From assembly GCA_037576215.1 (NCBI GenBank), contig JBANDB010000006.1, positions 1,612,001-1,676,000 of the forward strand: 64,000 nucleotides of DNA, in the 5' to 3' direction. Source of the DNA: Armillaria gallica (taxonomy: Eukaryota; Basidiomycota; Agaricomycetes; Agaricales; Physalacriaceae). The notes beneath the pieces are model-generated. The model was not told the origin of the DNA and ran no database searches. It was given only the letters and a program-made list of their open reading frames with translations. Both the position numbers and the translations under genes were made by a program. Shown here piece by piece: positions 1 through 11,620 of the stretch (positions within the stretch are counted from its first letter, which is position 1; each line of letters begins with the position of its first letter).

Positions 1-2
1 CT

Positions 3-166
3 ATCACGGGCGGCGATGAAACGAGCTTGTACGAGCAGGGCTTTATGGCGGGCCAAGGAGCGTTAGTCAAAGACTATCTCGTGAATTGGCGCGAAGAAAA
101 CAAACTGCAATCGGTGGATGTCGCTGGTTTCCTCAGATGGAAGGTTAGCGAACCGATACCGGAGTA
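3..166 (+). CDS. 3' end of an unidentified gene
   Basis: An open frame enters from the left edge and ends at a TAA at 164-166. It gives about 54 residues ending in VAGFLRWKVSEPIPE. I do not recognise the family. The composition is protein-like and no intron signal is needed, so this is probably the last exon of a plus-strand gene. The rest of the gene lies outside the window, so no function is proposed. It converges with the ceramidase gene, whose stop is 186 bp downstream. Confidence 0.45.
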
Positions 167-352
167 ACCCAGGTAAGTAGGTAAATCTATTATCCGCTGC
201 GTGGTTTAATCCACACTCGTAACAGTGCCCTGATCTATAAACATCCTCCGCTCATCAGTAAAAGTAATGCCAATAAATAATTGTCCCCTTGGGCCTGACA
301 TCTCTTCAACAACTATGAAAACCCACCCTCGGATCCGAGATCTCGCAAAGAT

Positions 353-1572
353 TTACGGTGCTTTGTGACACGCATATTTTACTATGGGAAAACCGTAAGG
401 ATGTTGCATCGTATAGCTGCGATGATCGTCCTTCATGCAAAGCGAACTGCAATGCCACAGTGAGACAAGGCACAGCGATTTTTGCGAAACGCTCACATAT
501 CTATAGAACAGTCAGCAGGACGTTCGGGTCAGAGAGAAACTCTGCTTACATGTAACACCGACCACCATAAAGTAGGTGCCTGTGCCCTGTTGCGCCGCAT
601 GAATAACGCGAACCGGGGCGAGAACGAGAAATTATTTTACCGTGAAGATGTGCCACCACGCGTGTCCTACGAGGTCATGTTAGCAATGCGAACAGCTAGC
701 GGGAAGTTCTCTATCATGCTTACCTTCAAACAGAAATGCCAGAGGCCAGCCAACTGCCGTTTTCCAAGCTGTCAAGGGATCGCAGAATACATTGTCAAGG
801 TTCCAGATGAAAAATCCAAAAACGAATAGTCCAGCTCCAGTACCAAAGACGCTTCCAATTTCTGCCTTCTTGCCGTCTGGAATACGGAACCTTTCTTCAG
901 ACCAATTCAGAAGGTAAGCGATTCGAACGCCGATGGCTGATGCGATAGTTCCGAAAACAACTTGATGGTAGACTGGATTCCGATTGATGATGCTGGAGAA
1001 TGATGGTGGGTAAAACAGGAGCAGCCGAATATGTGTATACGTACTAGCTCCAGGTAAATAGCGCGTCTAACGCGATAGTCATGAAAAGAGAAATCAGGGC
1101 GCGCGGGGTGTTGAACCTGAAGCCCGGCGTGCGGTCGTATAAAACCCAGCAGCCTATTGAGGCGACATAGACCATAGGAAGTTCGTCGGCGAGTTGCCAG
1201 TGAAATAACAGCGTCGCATGGAAGGCGAAACTACCGAGGCCGACGGTAGCAAAACCCTTTCCCAAGGATCAGACGGTGATTGACGTCCACAATGAAATGA
1301 CACACAATAAATCCAATAGTGTAGACTGGCGGAAGAGATTGGCGTATGATGTTGAGGACACCATATACGGCCAGTGCGATAGAGTACAGATTAGAGAATG
1401 TATTGACCAGTTCTGCGACATAGAACGAGAACTGGTAGTTGGCCTGTGTGTGGGGAGATCAGCATGGTCCGCGTCGGGATCGATAGTGGGGACTCACTTC
1501 ACACCAATCTAAAGTAGCGGTCGCAGGCCCATAGAAGCCCTCAAAGTTTACAACGCTGTTGACGGAGGCCAT
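353..1572 (-). CDS. Alkaline ceramidase (YPC1/YDC1 family)
   Basis: This integral ER/Golgi membrane amidase hydrolyses (phyto)ceramide to a sphingoid base and fatty acid. The ATG at 1572 opens with the family's N-terminal signature, GFYGPATATLDWCE, where the Asp, Trp and Glu belong to the Ca-binding site of the family. Exon 2 continues ANYQFSFYVAELVNTFSN. After a 48-nt intron comes GLGSFAFHATLLFHWQLADE, holding the catalytic Ser and first Zn-binding His. A later exon reads FFIWNLDNVFCDPLTAWK, followed by GHAWWHIFTGTGTY with the second His pair. The tail ends HPYGFPIVKYACHKAP before a TAA. Six or so short introns with clean GT/AG ends join these blocks in one frame. Length and motif order fit the family. 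It is divergent to the MPP alpha gene. Substrate preference (dihydro- versus phytoceramide) cannot be read from sequence. Confidence 0.9.
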
Positions 1573-2056
1573 GATGGGGGTATAGGAAAGGAACGGAGGG
1601 GGGGCCCTTTGCAAGTGAAAGAGACGAATCCAGGAAGGCCCATTGTAGTTTATATGTGCCGCAGTTAGTCGCGATAGATGTTCCAATGTCACCGCTTGTG
1701 ACAAATTACGAGCATGTTTTCAGACCGGTAGCCGGACTGGTTCGGAGACAAAGGCACTATAGGAGACAAGCATATGGATTGATGTGACAAGCGACAGAGA
1801 GTATGATGTGGAAGCCGAATGAGCTAGCTCGGATTCGCTACACAAATTGGAAAACACTGGGTCAACTGGGGCTATTTTAGCTACTTGATGCATGCCAAGA
1901 AGGGATGCATAAATTCAAGTTCCAGGCAGAAGACAAGAAGAAAGATCCAGCCTAGGAAGAACCGCTTTCGGTGGATTACCAGTGATAAGCCGGAAGCGGA
2001 AATGCAAAGTTTGTCGACGATCGCTGACGTCATCCAGCAGCCTTCTCTTTTGACCC
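1573..2056. other. Divergent intergenic region, ceramidase / MPP alpha
   Basis: About 480 bp lie between the two divergent start codons and must hold both promoters. I see no clear TATA box, no repeat and no convincing coding frame. The open frames on both strands here read as unrelated low-quality protein. Confidence 0.5.
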
Positions 2057-3778
2057 ATGCGCAAAGCCTGCTATTCCATCGCCCGTAATGCTCGTCGCGG
2101 CCAAATACGGAGACTTGCAACAACTGCGCCTGCCCCTCCTTCCGTCCAGATAACCACCCTTCCCAACAAAATACGTGTCGCTACAGAGACCACCCCTGCT
2201 TACTTTTCTTCCGTCGGCCTTTATGTCGATGCTGGCTCACGGTACGAGACGGACGACATTCTGGGGAGCACCCATTTCTTGGACAGGATGGCGTTCAAGG
2301 TGCGTCTTGCTCATACTTTACCTTTTTTTTCTCCACTGACTGTCCCAGTCTTCGCGATCCCGGTCGGACGAGGAGATGTCGGCAGCTGTACATTCACTCG
2401 GGGGCCAGATATTATGCTCATCATCCCGGGAAGCTATCATGTACCAGTCCTCGCATTTCCACCAGGGGACACCACTGGCCACGGAACTCATTGCGGACAC
2501 CATTCTGAATCCTGAATTCCTTCCTGAGGAACTGGAAGCACAGCGGGATGCTGCTCGTTATGAGATCCGCGAACTCTCAGCGAAACCTGAGATGATACTG
2601 CCTGAAATCCTTCACGGTGTAGCATACAACCACAAAGGTCTCGGCAAGTCGCTTCTGTGTCCCGAGCATCGAATAGAGGCCATAGATGGACCGACACTGC
2701 GGCGGGCGATGGCCCACTGGTACCGGCCAGAGCGTATGGTCGTTGCCGGTGCAGGTATGCCCCATGAGCAACTTGTTGAACTTGCAGACAAGTACTTTTC
2801 GTCACTAAAAGCCATGCCTGCCCCCGGCCCGTCATTAACCTACCGGCCAAACACCCCTCAACAGCAGGCCCCGACAAATTTGTTGTCTTCCTCTGCGCCT
2901 TCTGTGACAAAAACTTTGACGCGGGCTGCGTCCTACCTCTTCCCCGCCACCCACAATGATGCTCCCGGGAGACTAAATCCGGGCTCAGACTACACCGGCG
3001 GTCAGCTTTTCATACCCAATGAAACGTCCGAATTCGATCACTTGTATGTAGCATATGAGGGTGTAGGTATCCACCACGATGATGTCTACACCGTGGCCAC
3101 CATGCAAGTACTTCTCGGTGGAGGTGGAAGCTTTTCTGCAGGTACGGCTTGATACTAGGCATGCTCGACAATCACTAAACTCCACCTTTGCTCCATCAGG
3201 CGGTCCCGGAAAGGGCATGTACTCGCGGTTATACATCAGCATTCTGAACCACTTCCCCCAAGTGGACCATTGTGCTTCTTTCCACCATATTTACAGCGAC
3301 TCTTCACTGTTCGGCCTTTTTGCTTCCTTTGACTCCAAGGCGCGTGGAGGCAATACTCCGACTCAAATACTTCCTCACCTTATACATCAACTGAGTTTGC
3401 TCCTCTACACTCCGATCCCCGAACAAGAGTTGTCACGCGCCAAGAATCAACTCAAGTCAAGCTTAATGATGTCCTTGGAAAGCCAGGCTATCCAGGTAGA
3501 AGATTTAGGTAGACAGGTATGGCGCTCTCTTCATTTATGTTTTTCTGTGATTGTTCTGACATGTGAATTCTTGACCTCAGGTACTGGTTCAGGGTCGAAA
3601 AGTCCCGGTGTCCGAAATGGTGAAGAAGATAGATCTCATAACACCCCAAGAAGTTCGTCGTGTGGCCTCGACGATATTCGGGCTTCAGTCTGGGGCAAAG
3701 CCAACCATCGTCTGCATGGGACAAGAGGACGTTGGTGACTACCACAAAGCCTTTAGAACGTATGGGTTGGCAGTGTGA
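2057..3778 (+). CDS. MAS2: Mitochondrial processing peptidase alpha subunit
   Basis: This is the alpha subunit of the matrix heterodimer that removes presequences from imported precursors. There are four exons: 2057-2299, 2349-3141, 3200-3516 and 3581-3778. All splice sites are GT/AG and keep one frame. The first residues, MRKACYSIARNARRGQIRRL, form a basic, Arg-rich presequence. The M16 peptidase N-domain follows (NKIRVATETTPAYFSSVGLYVDAGSRYE). The Gly-rich substrate loop spans the exon 2/3 junction ([20 protein letters not shown]). This loop is the mark of alpha subunits, and the beta-type HxxEH zinc site is absent, as expected. The C-domain ends FGLQSGAKPTIVCMGQED. The predicted length, roughly 510 residues, fits the family. 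No frame breaks are seen. Confidence 0.93.
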
Positions 3779-3964
3779 TACAATCATAAAACATTTACAT
3801 CAGTGTATCCTTATTCTACATACGATTTCGTCTCAAGGTCCCATCAACCGCCGCAGTTACGTTAACGGTGATTCCTCCGTAAGTATTAGTACACGCGCCC
3901 GCAGAGAAAAAAAATGGAGCATGAGCAAATGATGTCGGAATATCAGCTTATCAAAGGTGTAAAA

Positions 3965-6900
3965 TTAACTTCGCAGCTTCCTCCAACGAGTGTTGCGCGT
4001 TGTGCACATATATATCTCGGCTCCCGGAGCACAATCCATCCATGCTGAAACCTGAGTGGGCTGCAGATGCGTAACAAGACAGTGCTCGCCAGGCTCGAAG
4101 GAACCAGCAGGCCTGCCTTCCGAAAGGGACACGTTCAGGACATCCCACACTGTGAGCTGGGCCACACGGTTTCCAGGTCGCCGCTGTGTTCGTGCATCTT
4201 TCACGACAATGACCCTAAAATTACGGACATCCCTAGGAGGACAAATGTCCTGATGTCGCGATTTCAGCAAAGTTTTGTCCGATTACGGAATGATAACTCA
4301 CCGCTAGTTCTTTCTCGATCTCGTCCATAAGGTTCTCCTGGTCTTTCTCGAGCTGTTTCCTGATGCGCCGGACTAGCCAGCCCGCGTCCGTAGGTGATAT
4401 CGCCGAGATGACCTTCGCCGCCTCTTCGGGTTCTTCGAGCTGGTCGTATAGGTCATCGATGCGATCTGGTGGTCCGTCTTCACCCGGTCGGAACTGATTG
4501 CCAGCTTTGCGCTCCAGCCTATCCGCGTAACCGTGATATCGCCGCGTAATCTTGTCGAAGTCTTCGCGTAGCTTCGATTCCTCGAACTCTCTCCTTCGCT
4601 GTCATTATGGGAGTTAGTTGGCTAGAGGGAAAACAGACGAACCAAAAGAACTCCTACCTGCCATTCATCTCGAAGCGCCATTTCTTCCTTCTCGTTCAGA
4701 GGGCCGTTATTAATTCGCCCTTCTCGGTGTGAATAAACTCGAAGTATGCGATAGGATAAACCTAGAGGCGGTTTTCAGCAAAGTGGCGCCACTAAAGAAT
4801 CGATAACCACCTTGACCACAAGCAAGTCCATAGCAGCTATTATGCCCCCATCACGAGTCAAGCTATGCATTGTAGCAACTGGCAATTCTCTTTGAAAACC
4901 AAGTTTCGCGTGCCACGGAGCCAGATGCGTTGAATTTCCCGTCAATATCAACTTGATGGAGTTGTAAGCCTCAAGTATTTCTTGAGGATCTTTCCGCTCC
5001 GAGTCTAACTATGCCAGAGCGTCAGAAAGGGTTCGGTGCCGAGCGCTAAATGGAACTCACTCTGGCACCCACTATTGCAATCTTTCTGCCGATTGCCAGA
5101 GTTCCCTTGCGAATGGCTCTCGTGAGTGGTGCGTCGACCTGCGCTCGAATCTTGTACCACCCATCGGTAAGCTCAAGCTCTGGGCAACCGTGATACATCT
5201 CGCCGTTCTCCAAGAGTCTGTTCTCTAACCACTTGATTTCACTCACGCATAGAACCATGGGTGACGTAGATGGCGCGTCTTGAGTTGCAATAAGTCGCAA
5301 TGGTGGCCGAACTCCTTGGTTAATCTCGCGCTCATATCTAGAAAGAACGGGTAAGTACCCACAGTTCAGAGATCATCAAAGGTAGGTAGACGCTTACCTA
5401 TACAGCATTTGCCGATACACCTCTTCCCAACACCACCGTCTTTCCTTTTCATCCCACTCCTTCTCTGGTTCGAGGCAAGTCATTCCAGCAAGCTTCCAGA
5501 GGATGAGGCTCCAGTGGTTATCAATCCAAGGCCTTGTAACCAGGGAGCACCCCGCTTCCTGGAGGTACTTGAAGGTCGCCAGTGGGTCCATGACAGCATC
5601 GGCATGAACTGTGTCGAAGGGTGGCGGATCGTCGTATTGTGTTGAAGGCACCTTCCTGTAGAATGAATAGTAGGCCGTTATGCGCGGATGAATCTGCTCA
5701 AGTTCAGCTAATGTCCTATATAACCAGTTAATACGTGACGGTTGGACTATCTATCCACATACATTCCAGGAAACTCGAGCTCTTCTGGAGTAAAGCGCTG
5801 GGGCACGAGACCAGAAGAAGCCAGTGTCTTGCGATGGGGGGTTTTGCTATAGGAATGAATCAGCCCGAATCAAGTCTGAGAAACAGCATTCATACTTAGA
5901 TCAAAGAATTGATATGTTTTCGCCTTCTGAGCTGGAGAAGCCTGTGTCTTGTTCTGAACAGCATCGGGTTTCGAATTTGGTGATGGGGATAACACACGCT
6001 TCTTATCTGCATCCTTTGTCTGCTGCACTAATTTCTCGCGACCGGGTTCTCCGGGTCTCATTCCAGGTTTGAAAGGTGTCACAAATTTGGCAGGCGTGGT
6101 TCGTGGTTTAGATTTGGGTGTGGAAAATCCGGTAGACAGTGGTATGGATTTAGGTGTGCTGAGGGTCGTGGAAAGGGGAGACGACGCGAGAGGATGAGCA
6201 CGAGATATTTGTTTACTGCTCTGAGGGTCATTTTGCAGGTTTGCAAGCGGTGAGAGTGACTGTTTGAGAGGAGAGGGTTTCATAAGCGGTGATCTGAATG
6301 CTAGTTGTTTCGTTTTGAGGCTCTCCACGGAGGCAGTTGTAGGCCCTTTCGAAAGTGGTCGGGAGAATGGGGCGGGACTGGGTGTACCAGGTGTATCGGG
6401 TGTGTTTTGACACTTCTCAATGCCGGACGCGTAGGTGGGGTGAATGTAGTCAAAGATGAAGCTGTGCGAAATAAATCCATGGCGTTCGGTTGTGTCGATT
6501 CCTCGGCAAGAGGCTCATCAACGTCCTCCCCTTGCCACTCTTTCATCTTTCTGACGCGCCTTCTCAAGGGCGGCTAAAGAAGGTGCTATAATTCCTTTGG
6601 ACGCCGTTGAAAAACCGGAGGCATTTGCTGAACTGAACAAAGATGTAGCAGACACAACGCCTGCTGGTTGAAAGCTGCTTGTCTCGCTCGGAAGTCCAGG
6701 AGCAAACCATGAAGAAAAGTCTTGCTCCTGTATGGGAGAGTTAGGCGAAGAGGACGGCTGCGATGGAGGGAGAGATCCTTGTCGGCAGTAGAGGTAGAGG
6801 CTATAGCTGCTGCAGATGTGAACCCAAATGCAGGGAAGATAGCTGAGGTCGAGGGATCTTGTTTGTGTGAATTTCGCGCATCGAATGGGTTTTGAGATAT

Positions 6901-7201
6901 GTCCTGTGCATGGCATAAACATTGTTGCGGTTGGCATAATTGGAGACTCACCTCATGCAAGGCATCGCTTGACCCAGATTTGTCTGTCTCGTCATCGTCG
7001 GAAGATCGAACCTTTTGCGAATAAGAGGTCTCCAGTCTGTCCAGTGCCTCAATATCATCTTGGCTGAGGTTCAAATCTTCATCGAAGTCAGGAGAAGATA
7101 AACGCTGTCGCTTGCGATTCGGAGAAGGCTTCGGTGATAGACCTAGGGTTTCACATCAAGATATTGAATAGAGAGCACGATGGACACGTACTTCTACGCA
7201 T
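3965..7201 (-). CDS. BRH2: BRCA2/Brh2-type RAD51 mediator (frame breaks)
   Basis: Proteins of this family load RAD51 on resected DNA and bind DSS1. ATG at 7201; the first intron follows after ten bases (MRR-S). The N-terminal half is Ser/Thr/Pro-rich with BRC-like units: ANASGFSTASKGIIAPSLAA near 6590-6650 and LFRTASSLTTFTPPTRPAL near 6420-6480. The helical domain follows (FTPEELEFPGM, then RPWIDNHWSLILWKLAGM, 5400-5800). OB1 reads LELTDGWYKIRAQVDAPL (5050-5250). A charged helical stretch at 4310-4650 sits where the tower is placed in this family. OB2 reads RVAQLTVWDVLNV with LVTHLQPTQVSAWM (3965-4250). The frame slips near 6790, 6560, 6435, 5842 and 4719. Two of these are at homopolymer runs and no intron explains them. 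The domain order is intact, so I favour a functional gene with sequence errors; decay of the BRC region is the alternative. Confidence 0.85.
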
Positions 7202-7928
7202 TCTGGCTTGCTTGACGGGAAATGGTGGCAAGGCGCGTGAAGACGCGTGAATCGGTGTGATAGTGTACGATCCGGTCTAGGTGCACTATTGTCAGACAAC
7301 AAACCACAATAACGCGTCTAGTCACGTGGTATCGTTGTTGTGGCGCCAGATGGCCGCAGGTAATGAGTCAGTGATCTGTCGGACGGTACTGTCCAGTTTC
7401 CTGTCTTTACGTTCCGGGCCATAGAAAAGGTGGCCAGTATATCGTCCGATAATTTATGTGAGTGCCACCAGTAGACCGGTATCATACCCTGTTTTTAGTA
7501 TTTCACAGGCAGGCCTGCCTATCACGTTCAATCAAACAATGTCCCAATGGTCTGGAGCTGATGAGCCTTTCCTTCCCCCAATACAAAAGCTTTCTCAATC
7601 ATTCTTACTAGAGAATCCCGAGCTTCGGTCGGAAGAGGCAGAACGCGGCACGAAATGGGATTGAATACGCTGTCGCGTCGATTCTCTGCGACAGAGTGGA
7701 CGTACTTTAGTTTTATCTCGTCATACATGTATACTGCTCGAGAATTTACAGATCAAAGCTGTGCTATTGGACGAAGATGCGATCACGAGTTCCTCCCACA
7801 TCTTGCCTTAACCGCCACCAGATTCTCTACGGCCAATCTCGGCTACTACTGCGCTTCATCATCTGCTGATTGACAGACAGTATATAGCTTTACGCTCCCA
7901 TCCACCTTCCAGCTACTTTCACCCCACA
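7202..7928. other. Divergent intergenic region, BRCA2 / ADI1
   Basis: About 730 bp lie between divergent starts. No repeat, RNA gene or convincing exon was seen. Short plus-strand frames at 7458-7664 and 7655-7873 have no recognisable motif and are treated as chance. The stretch probably contains both promoters. Confidence 0.4.
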
Positions 7929-8679
7929 ATGCGCGCGTATTACTTTGACAATCTCCCTGGCGACCAACGTCTTCCCCATGATTCTGCTCGTCCGGTATCT
8001 TTAGACGCGCTGAAATCTTTGAATCTCCTGTATATGAACATCCCTGTGGACGGCTATGAGGAAAGAATCGCAAGTGTGGCAAAGGAAGGGGACTACAAGA
8101 ATCATGATATCATCAGCATTTCTAAGGACGGCTTGGGTGATGTAGGCTCTAGCCATTATCGGGGTATCTCTGTCGTCTCACTTAATCCCGTTCTAGCAAT
8201 ACAATGCCAAGATCAAGGCCTTCTACGAAGAGTGGGTAGCCTTTTTTCCCGTGTGGTAATGAATGCTCATCATATTACGCAGACATATGCATGAAGACGA
8301 CGAACTTCGCTACCTCCTTGCCGGAAGTGGCTACTTCGACATTCGTGGTGCGTCTTGTTTTCGAAACCTTGAATTCTGTCTTAGTGCACTTTACAGAAGC
8401 CCCGACGGATTCTTGGATTCGCTTAGCGTTGATCGCAGGAGATCTCATTGCTCTGCCTGCTGGGATATATCACCGCTTCACTTTAGACACCGACGACAAC
8501 GTGAGAACTGTTCGACTGTTCAAAGTAAGCAGACGCCGCTGGAGATTACCCGCAACTGATTCTGACGGGGCCGACAGGATGTTCCCAAGTGGACCGCTCT
8601 TAACCGTGGCCCGGAAACTGAAGCCCACCCTATTCGCCTCGCTTATTTAAAGAGCCTGGAAACAGTGGCAACGGTTTAG
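7929..8679 (+). CDS. ADI1: Acireductone dioxygenase (methionine salvage)
   Basis: This cupin-fold metalloenzyme converts acireductone to the 2-keto precursor of methionine in the methionine salvage pathway. There are five exons: 7929-8141, 8197-8231, 8283-8347, 8397-8524 and 8578-8679, with clean GT/AG junctions. The N-terminus is [18 protein letters not shown]. The metal site is read across the exon 2/3 junction as [20 protein letters not shown], giving the H-x-H-x4-E ligand set. The fourth ligand His lies in [18 protein letters not shown]. The C-terminus follows the family with [11 protein letters not shown]. The encoded protein is about 180 residues, the normal size. The gene converges with the CMC4-type gene only 63 bp downstream. 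Confidence 0.95.
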
Positions 8680-8742
8680 TGGGGAGCTAAAGGACTGGTG
8701 TAATTCATGTATCAGGTTTCAGCGTCGAATATACTTGCTAAC

Positions 8743-9052
8743 CTATTCTGGGTGATCCTTGAGCCATCTCTTCACGACACGAGGAAGCGGGCAAGCGGTG
8801 GACTCTCCTGTATCATTTGTCTCTTCATATAGTTTCTGACAGCAAATGTAGAGTTCCCGAAGATGCCGTTGGCAGTTTTCTGGCTTGTAAGTATTTTTAC
8901 TCAAGCAACTTTGAAGGTCGCATGCTGTTCCTATGGTGAGTATGAAGGTCAAAGGAATGTGGTCTGTTTGACCTTGAGCCTGACAGGGCGGAGATGATGA
9001 CTGCTATGAATGTTAAGTCAAGCTTCGCAGGTATGCCGAGAAAACCCACCAT
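8743..9052 (-). CDS. CMC4: CMC4-type twin Cx9C mitochondrial protein
   Basis: A small (about 77 residue) intermembrane-space protein with a CHCH fold, the kind oxidised by the MIA40 pathway. The main exon (8743 to about 8930) encodes ACDLQSCLSKNTYKPENC, then LRELYICCQKLYEE and TACPLPRVVKRWLKDHPE. The spacing of the cysteines and the LYICC block match CMC4/MTCP1-p8. To reach a start, two short introns are needed. The ATG at 9052 is followed at once by a GT donor, and an exon reading QSSPPCQAQ supplies the first conserved Cys. Splicing then gives MQSSPPCQAQGTACDLQ, which fits the family N-terminus well. The start-codon-only first exon is unusual and is the least certain part. Confidence 0.8.
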
Positions 9053-9419
9053 GATAGTTTTCGGTCAAGTTATGTACGACGTCACGGTCATGATTTTGTA
9101 AATAGTAGCCTACCCGAATTTTGACGCAAGTTTGTTTACATGACTAAACGAGAAAAAAACTCTCTTGTCAAATATCACGACGGTAAAATTCTTCGCAGCC
9201 AACCGACGCAAAGATATTCGTTTTCCTGGTCGAAAGGACAAATCGCTGACGGGCCGTAACGACGACCGTGGACAAAGAGGGATAAAGCTCGATTTCGGCT
9301 CGACAACAGACCAACGTTTGCCACTACGCGACATTTGAACCTTCCTTGGATTCACTCTGCCTCTCTGTCTGCCCTTCACTGTTCACTTTAGATCCTTGAA
9401 ATCTTTTTTTCAAGGCATC
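9053..9419. other. Divergent intergenic region, CMC4 / taxilin
   Basis: About 370 bp between divergent starts. No repeats or RNA genes seen. A pyrimidine-rich tract just upstream of the taxilin ATG may mark its transcription start zone. Confidence 0.35.
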
Positions 9420-11530
9420 ATGAACGGTGCATCACAACCCAGCGCTCAAAACGCGTCGACCAGAATGGCCAAACCGCCACCTGCCGGTCCTGCACCCCCA
9501 GCTCCTGCACCGGCCTCTGCTCCTCCTGCGCCTCCCAATGCTGTCCGTACGGGCCCGCCGCCCCCTAGCCATCCTCCGGCGGTCAACGGCACCCATCACC
9601 ATCACCACCAGCATCCACCTCCATCAAACTCCAAGGGAAAGAAGAAGAATGACGCCCCTGTGGATCCTGCTGTCATGTACGAGAGCCTCAAGAACAGAAT
9701 AGCGGCTTTGGAGGAGGAGGAAGTACTGGAAGAGGAAGAAGAACGAAGATTTGGTGCGTGCTAAAACTTACTCTCAACGACGTACCGTTAATTTTTCCCC
9801 ATTCCAAAGCCGAAGAGGCCCAGAAATCAGTGAAGGGGTTAGAGGAAAATGTCATTCATGCGAAATACATTGAACTGGTACTGTGAAAATGTCTTCGTAG
9901 CTCCGTCCGCTTATGTGCTTTCCAGTTTGCAGAACTCAAACGGCTGGAACGAGACCATGCGAAGGAGAAACAGAAACTCACTAAGGACAAGGATGCTGGT
10001 TCGTGCAGTGATGGCCCTTCGTTCTAATGTCCACCTAACGTTCATGAATAGCGAAGAGCCAGCTAACCAAGGCTAACCAGACCAAAACCAAGATGGAAAA
10101 TTTAGCCAGGGAACTGCAAAAGGTCTGGCGTACGTTTCTACCATCGTCTGCATGTATTGACTCCATCGTCTAGGATAACAAGCGGCTACGGGTAAGTGAT
10201 GTGCTACGCTGAAGCATTTCCCCTTCTTATAGACTGCAGGAAGATGGAAAACGGTTAGCTCAGTCTGTGGAGGACGCTCAGGATGAGGTATGTGGCGTTG
10301 TCCCTCACCCGCATTTCAAGGCCAAACCTCGGTCCTAGCTCCTCCAGATGCGTAGTGACGTCTCAAAGCGCGCCGACAAGGCAAAAATACAGGACGTCAA
10401 ATACCGAGAAATGCCCGATATCGTCGTCAAAGTGGTATGTCGGTACCGCGCGGAGCTCTTCTTCAAGATATCTCGGAAAACGAAGCTTACGAAGCTATTC
10501 AACGCGTGGACCGACCGTATGGAGAAAAATGGAGGGAAGAAGGAAGGCAAGGGTGGTGAGCCTATCAACGGTTCTGTGAAGACGGATGCAGCTAGCACAT
10601 TCTCGTCGGGGTCATCTACGTCTGGTTCGACGATGCAGTTCATTTTCACGCACAACGGACGGACTGTCGAGGCTGAACAGACACCGGAGGAAGCAGGAAT
10701 GGAGGACGGGGACGAGATTCTCGCGGTAGAATTGATGGACTTGACTGAGGGCTTTTCCGAGGATTTGGTGAGTAACCTTAATTTGAGCACACGTTGAGGT
10801 ACGATAACCACCTCCCAGGAGGAATTCCTGGAGCCGCAACGGCAAAAGTTGAAGAAGAATTGGACAGATGATCCACAGGAGCAAGTTACCTAACTCTTGA
10901 ACCTAACATTCTCTAATCTACGTCTTAGAGCCAAACGGACGTTGGAAGAAATATTTGATGGAGTGTATGTTTCCTTCTCCGTCGGTTGGACAGACAGTTT
11001 ATTCATACGCGATAGTGTACGAGAACGACTAAAGGAAGTACTCCGACAATACGAGCTACGGGAACGGCATTTCGAGTGTGTCATACGATCAAAAGAGCTG
11101 GAGGTGCTTCTTTCACGAGCACGGGCCGCGGAGCAAAAGCAGCTGGCAGAAGGGGAAAAAGGACGCAGGGATAAACTGGACGAGGAGGTATGAGTTTGTC
11201 TGTGTGGACTTTTGACTGTCACTTGGGTTCGATTATAGTTCTTCTTCACCCGTACACAGATGCATCAGCTCCGAAAGGATTTGGAGGAAGCGCAGAATGG
11301 TCAGGCAATGCTCATTGACAAGCTGATACAGTGCTGCAAAGAGGTTAGCATATCCACTTAACGTATCCCTCTGCGTCGTGACACTGATTCAGATCCGGAA
11401 CGAAAAGCCTAACGCTGAACGAACCCAGCGACTATTCGCCTCCTTGCGAGAAGAGCTTGAGAAGAGAGTCCCGCGAACAGTACCTAACGCGACGCAGAAG
11501 AAGGTGCCAGATGAACATGTGCCTAGTTGA
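9420..11530 (+). CDS. Alpha-taxilin with an internal SUMO-like domain
   Basis: Taxilins are long coiled-coil proteins that bind syntaxins and the nascent-chain complex. ATG at 9420. The N-terminus is Pro/Ala-rich with a six-His-like run (about residues 60-70). The coiled coil then begins: SLKNRIAALEEEEVLEEEEE, EEAQKSVKGLEENVIHAKY, and ELKRLERDHAKEKQKLTKDK. Across several short exons it continues KMENLARELQKDNKRLR and KRLAQSVEDAQDEMRSDVSK. At about 10407-10750 a beta-grasp, Rad60-SLD/SUMO-type segment interrupts: EMPDIVVKVVCRYRAELFFK, ISRKTKLTKLFNAW, a Gly/Ser/Thr-rich insert, MQFIFTHNGRTVEAEQTPEE and MEDGDEILAVELMDL. The taxilin helix then resumes with ERLKEVLRQYELRERHFE. A GC-AG intron at 10881-10928 is required. 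There is no terminal GG after the SUMO-like part, so it is not a processed modifier. Stop at 11528-11530. Confidence 0.85.
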
Positions 11531-11620
11531 CACTGCTAAGATACATTACGGCTGCAAATGCAAAGTATAAGGTCCATGCGAAAGTCCTACTAGTATCCAA
11601 GACAAAAGAATGAAGGTATA

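Noticed and set aside
482..829. 115-residue plus-strand open frame
   Set aside because: It lies antisense over well-supported ceramidase exons (GHAWWHIFT and FLFEG blocks), so it is a shadow.
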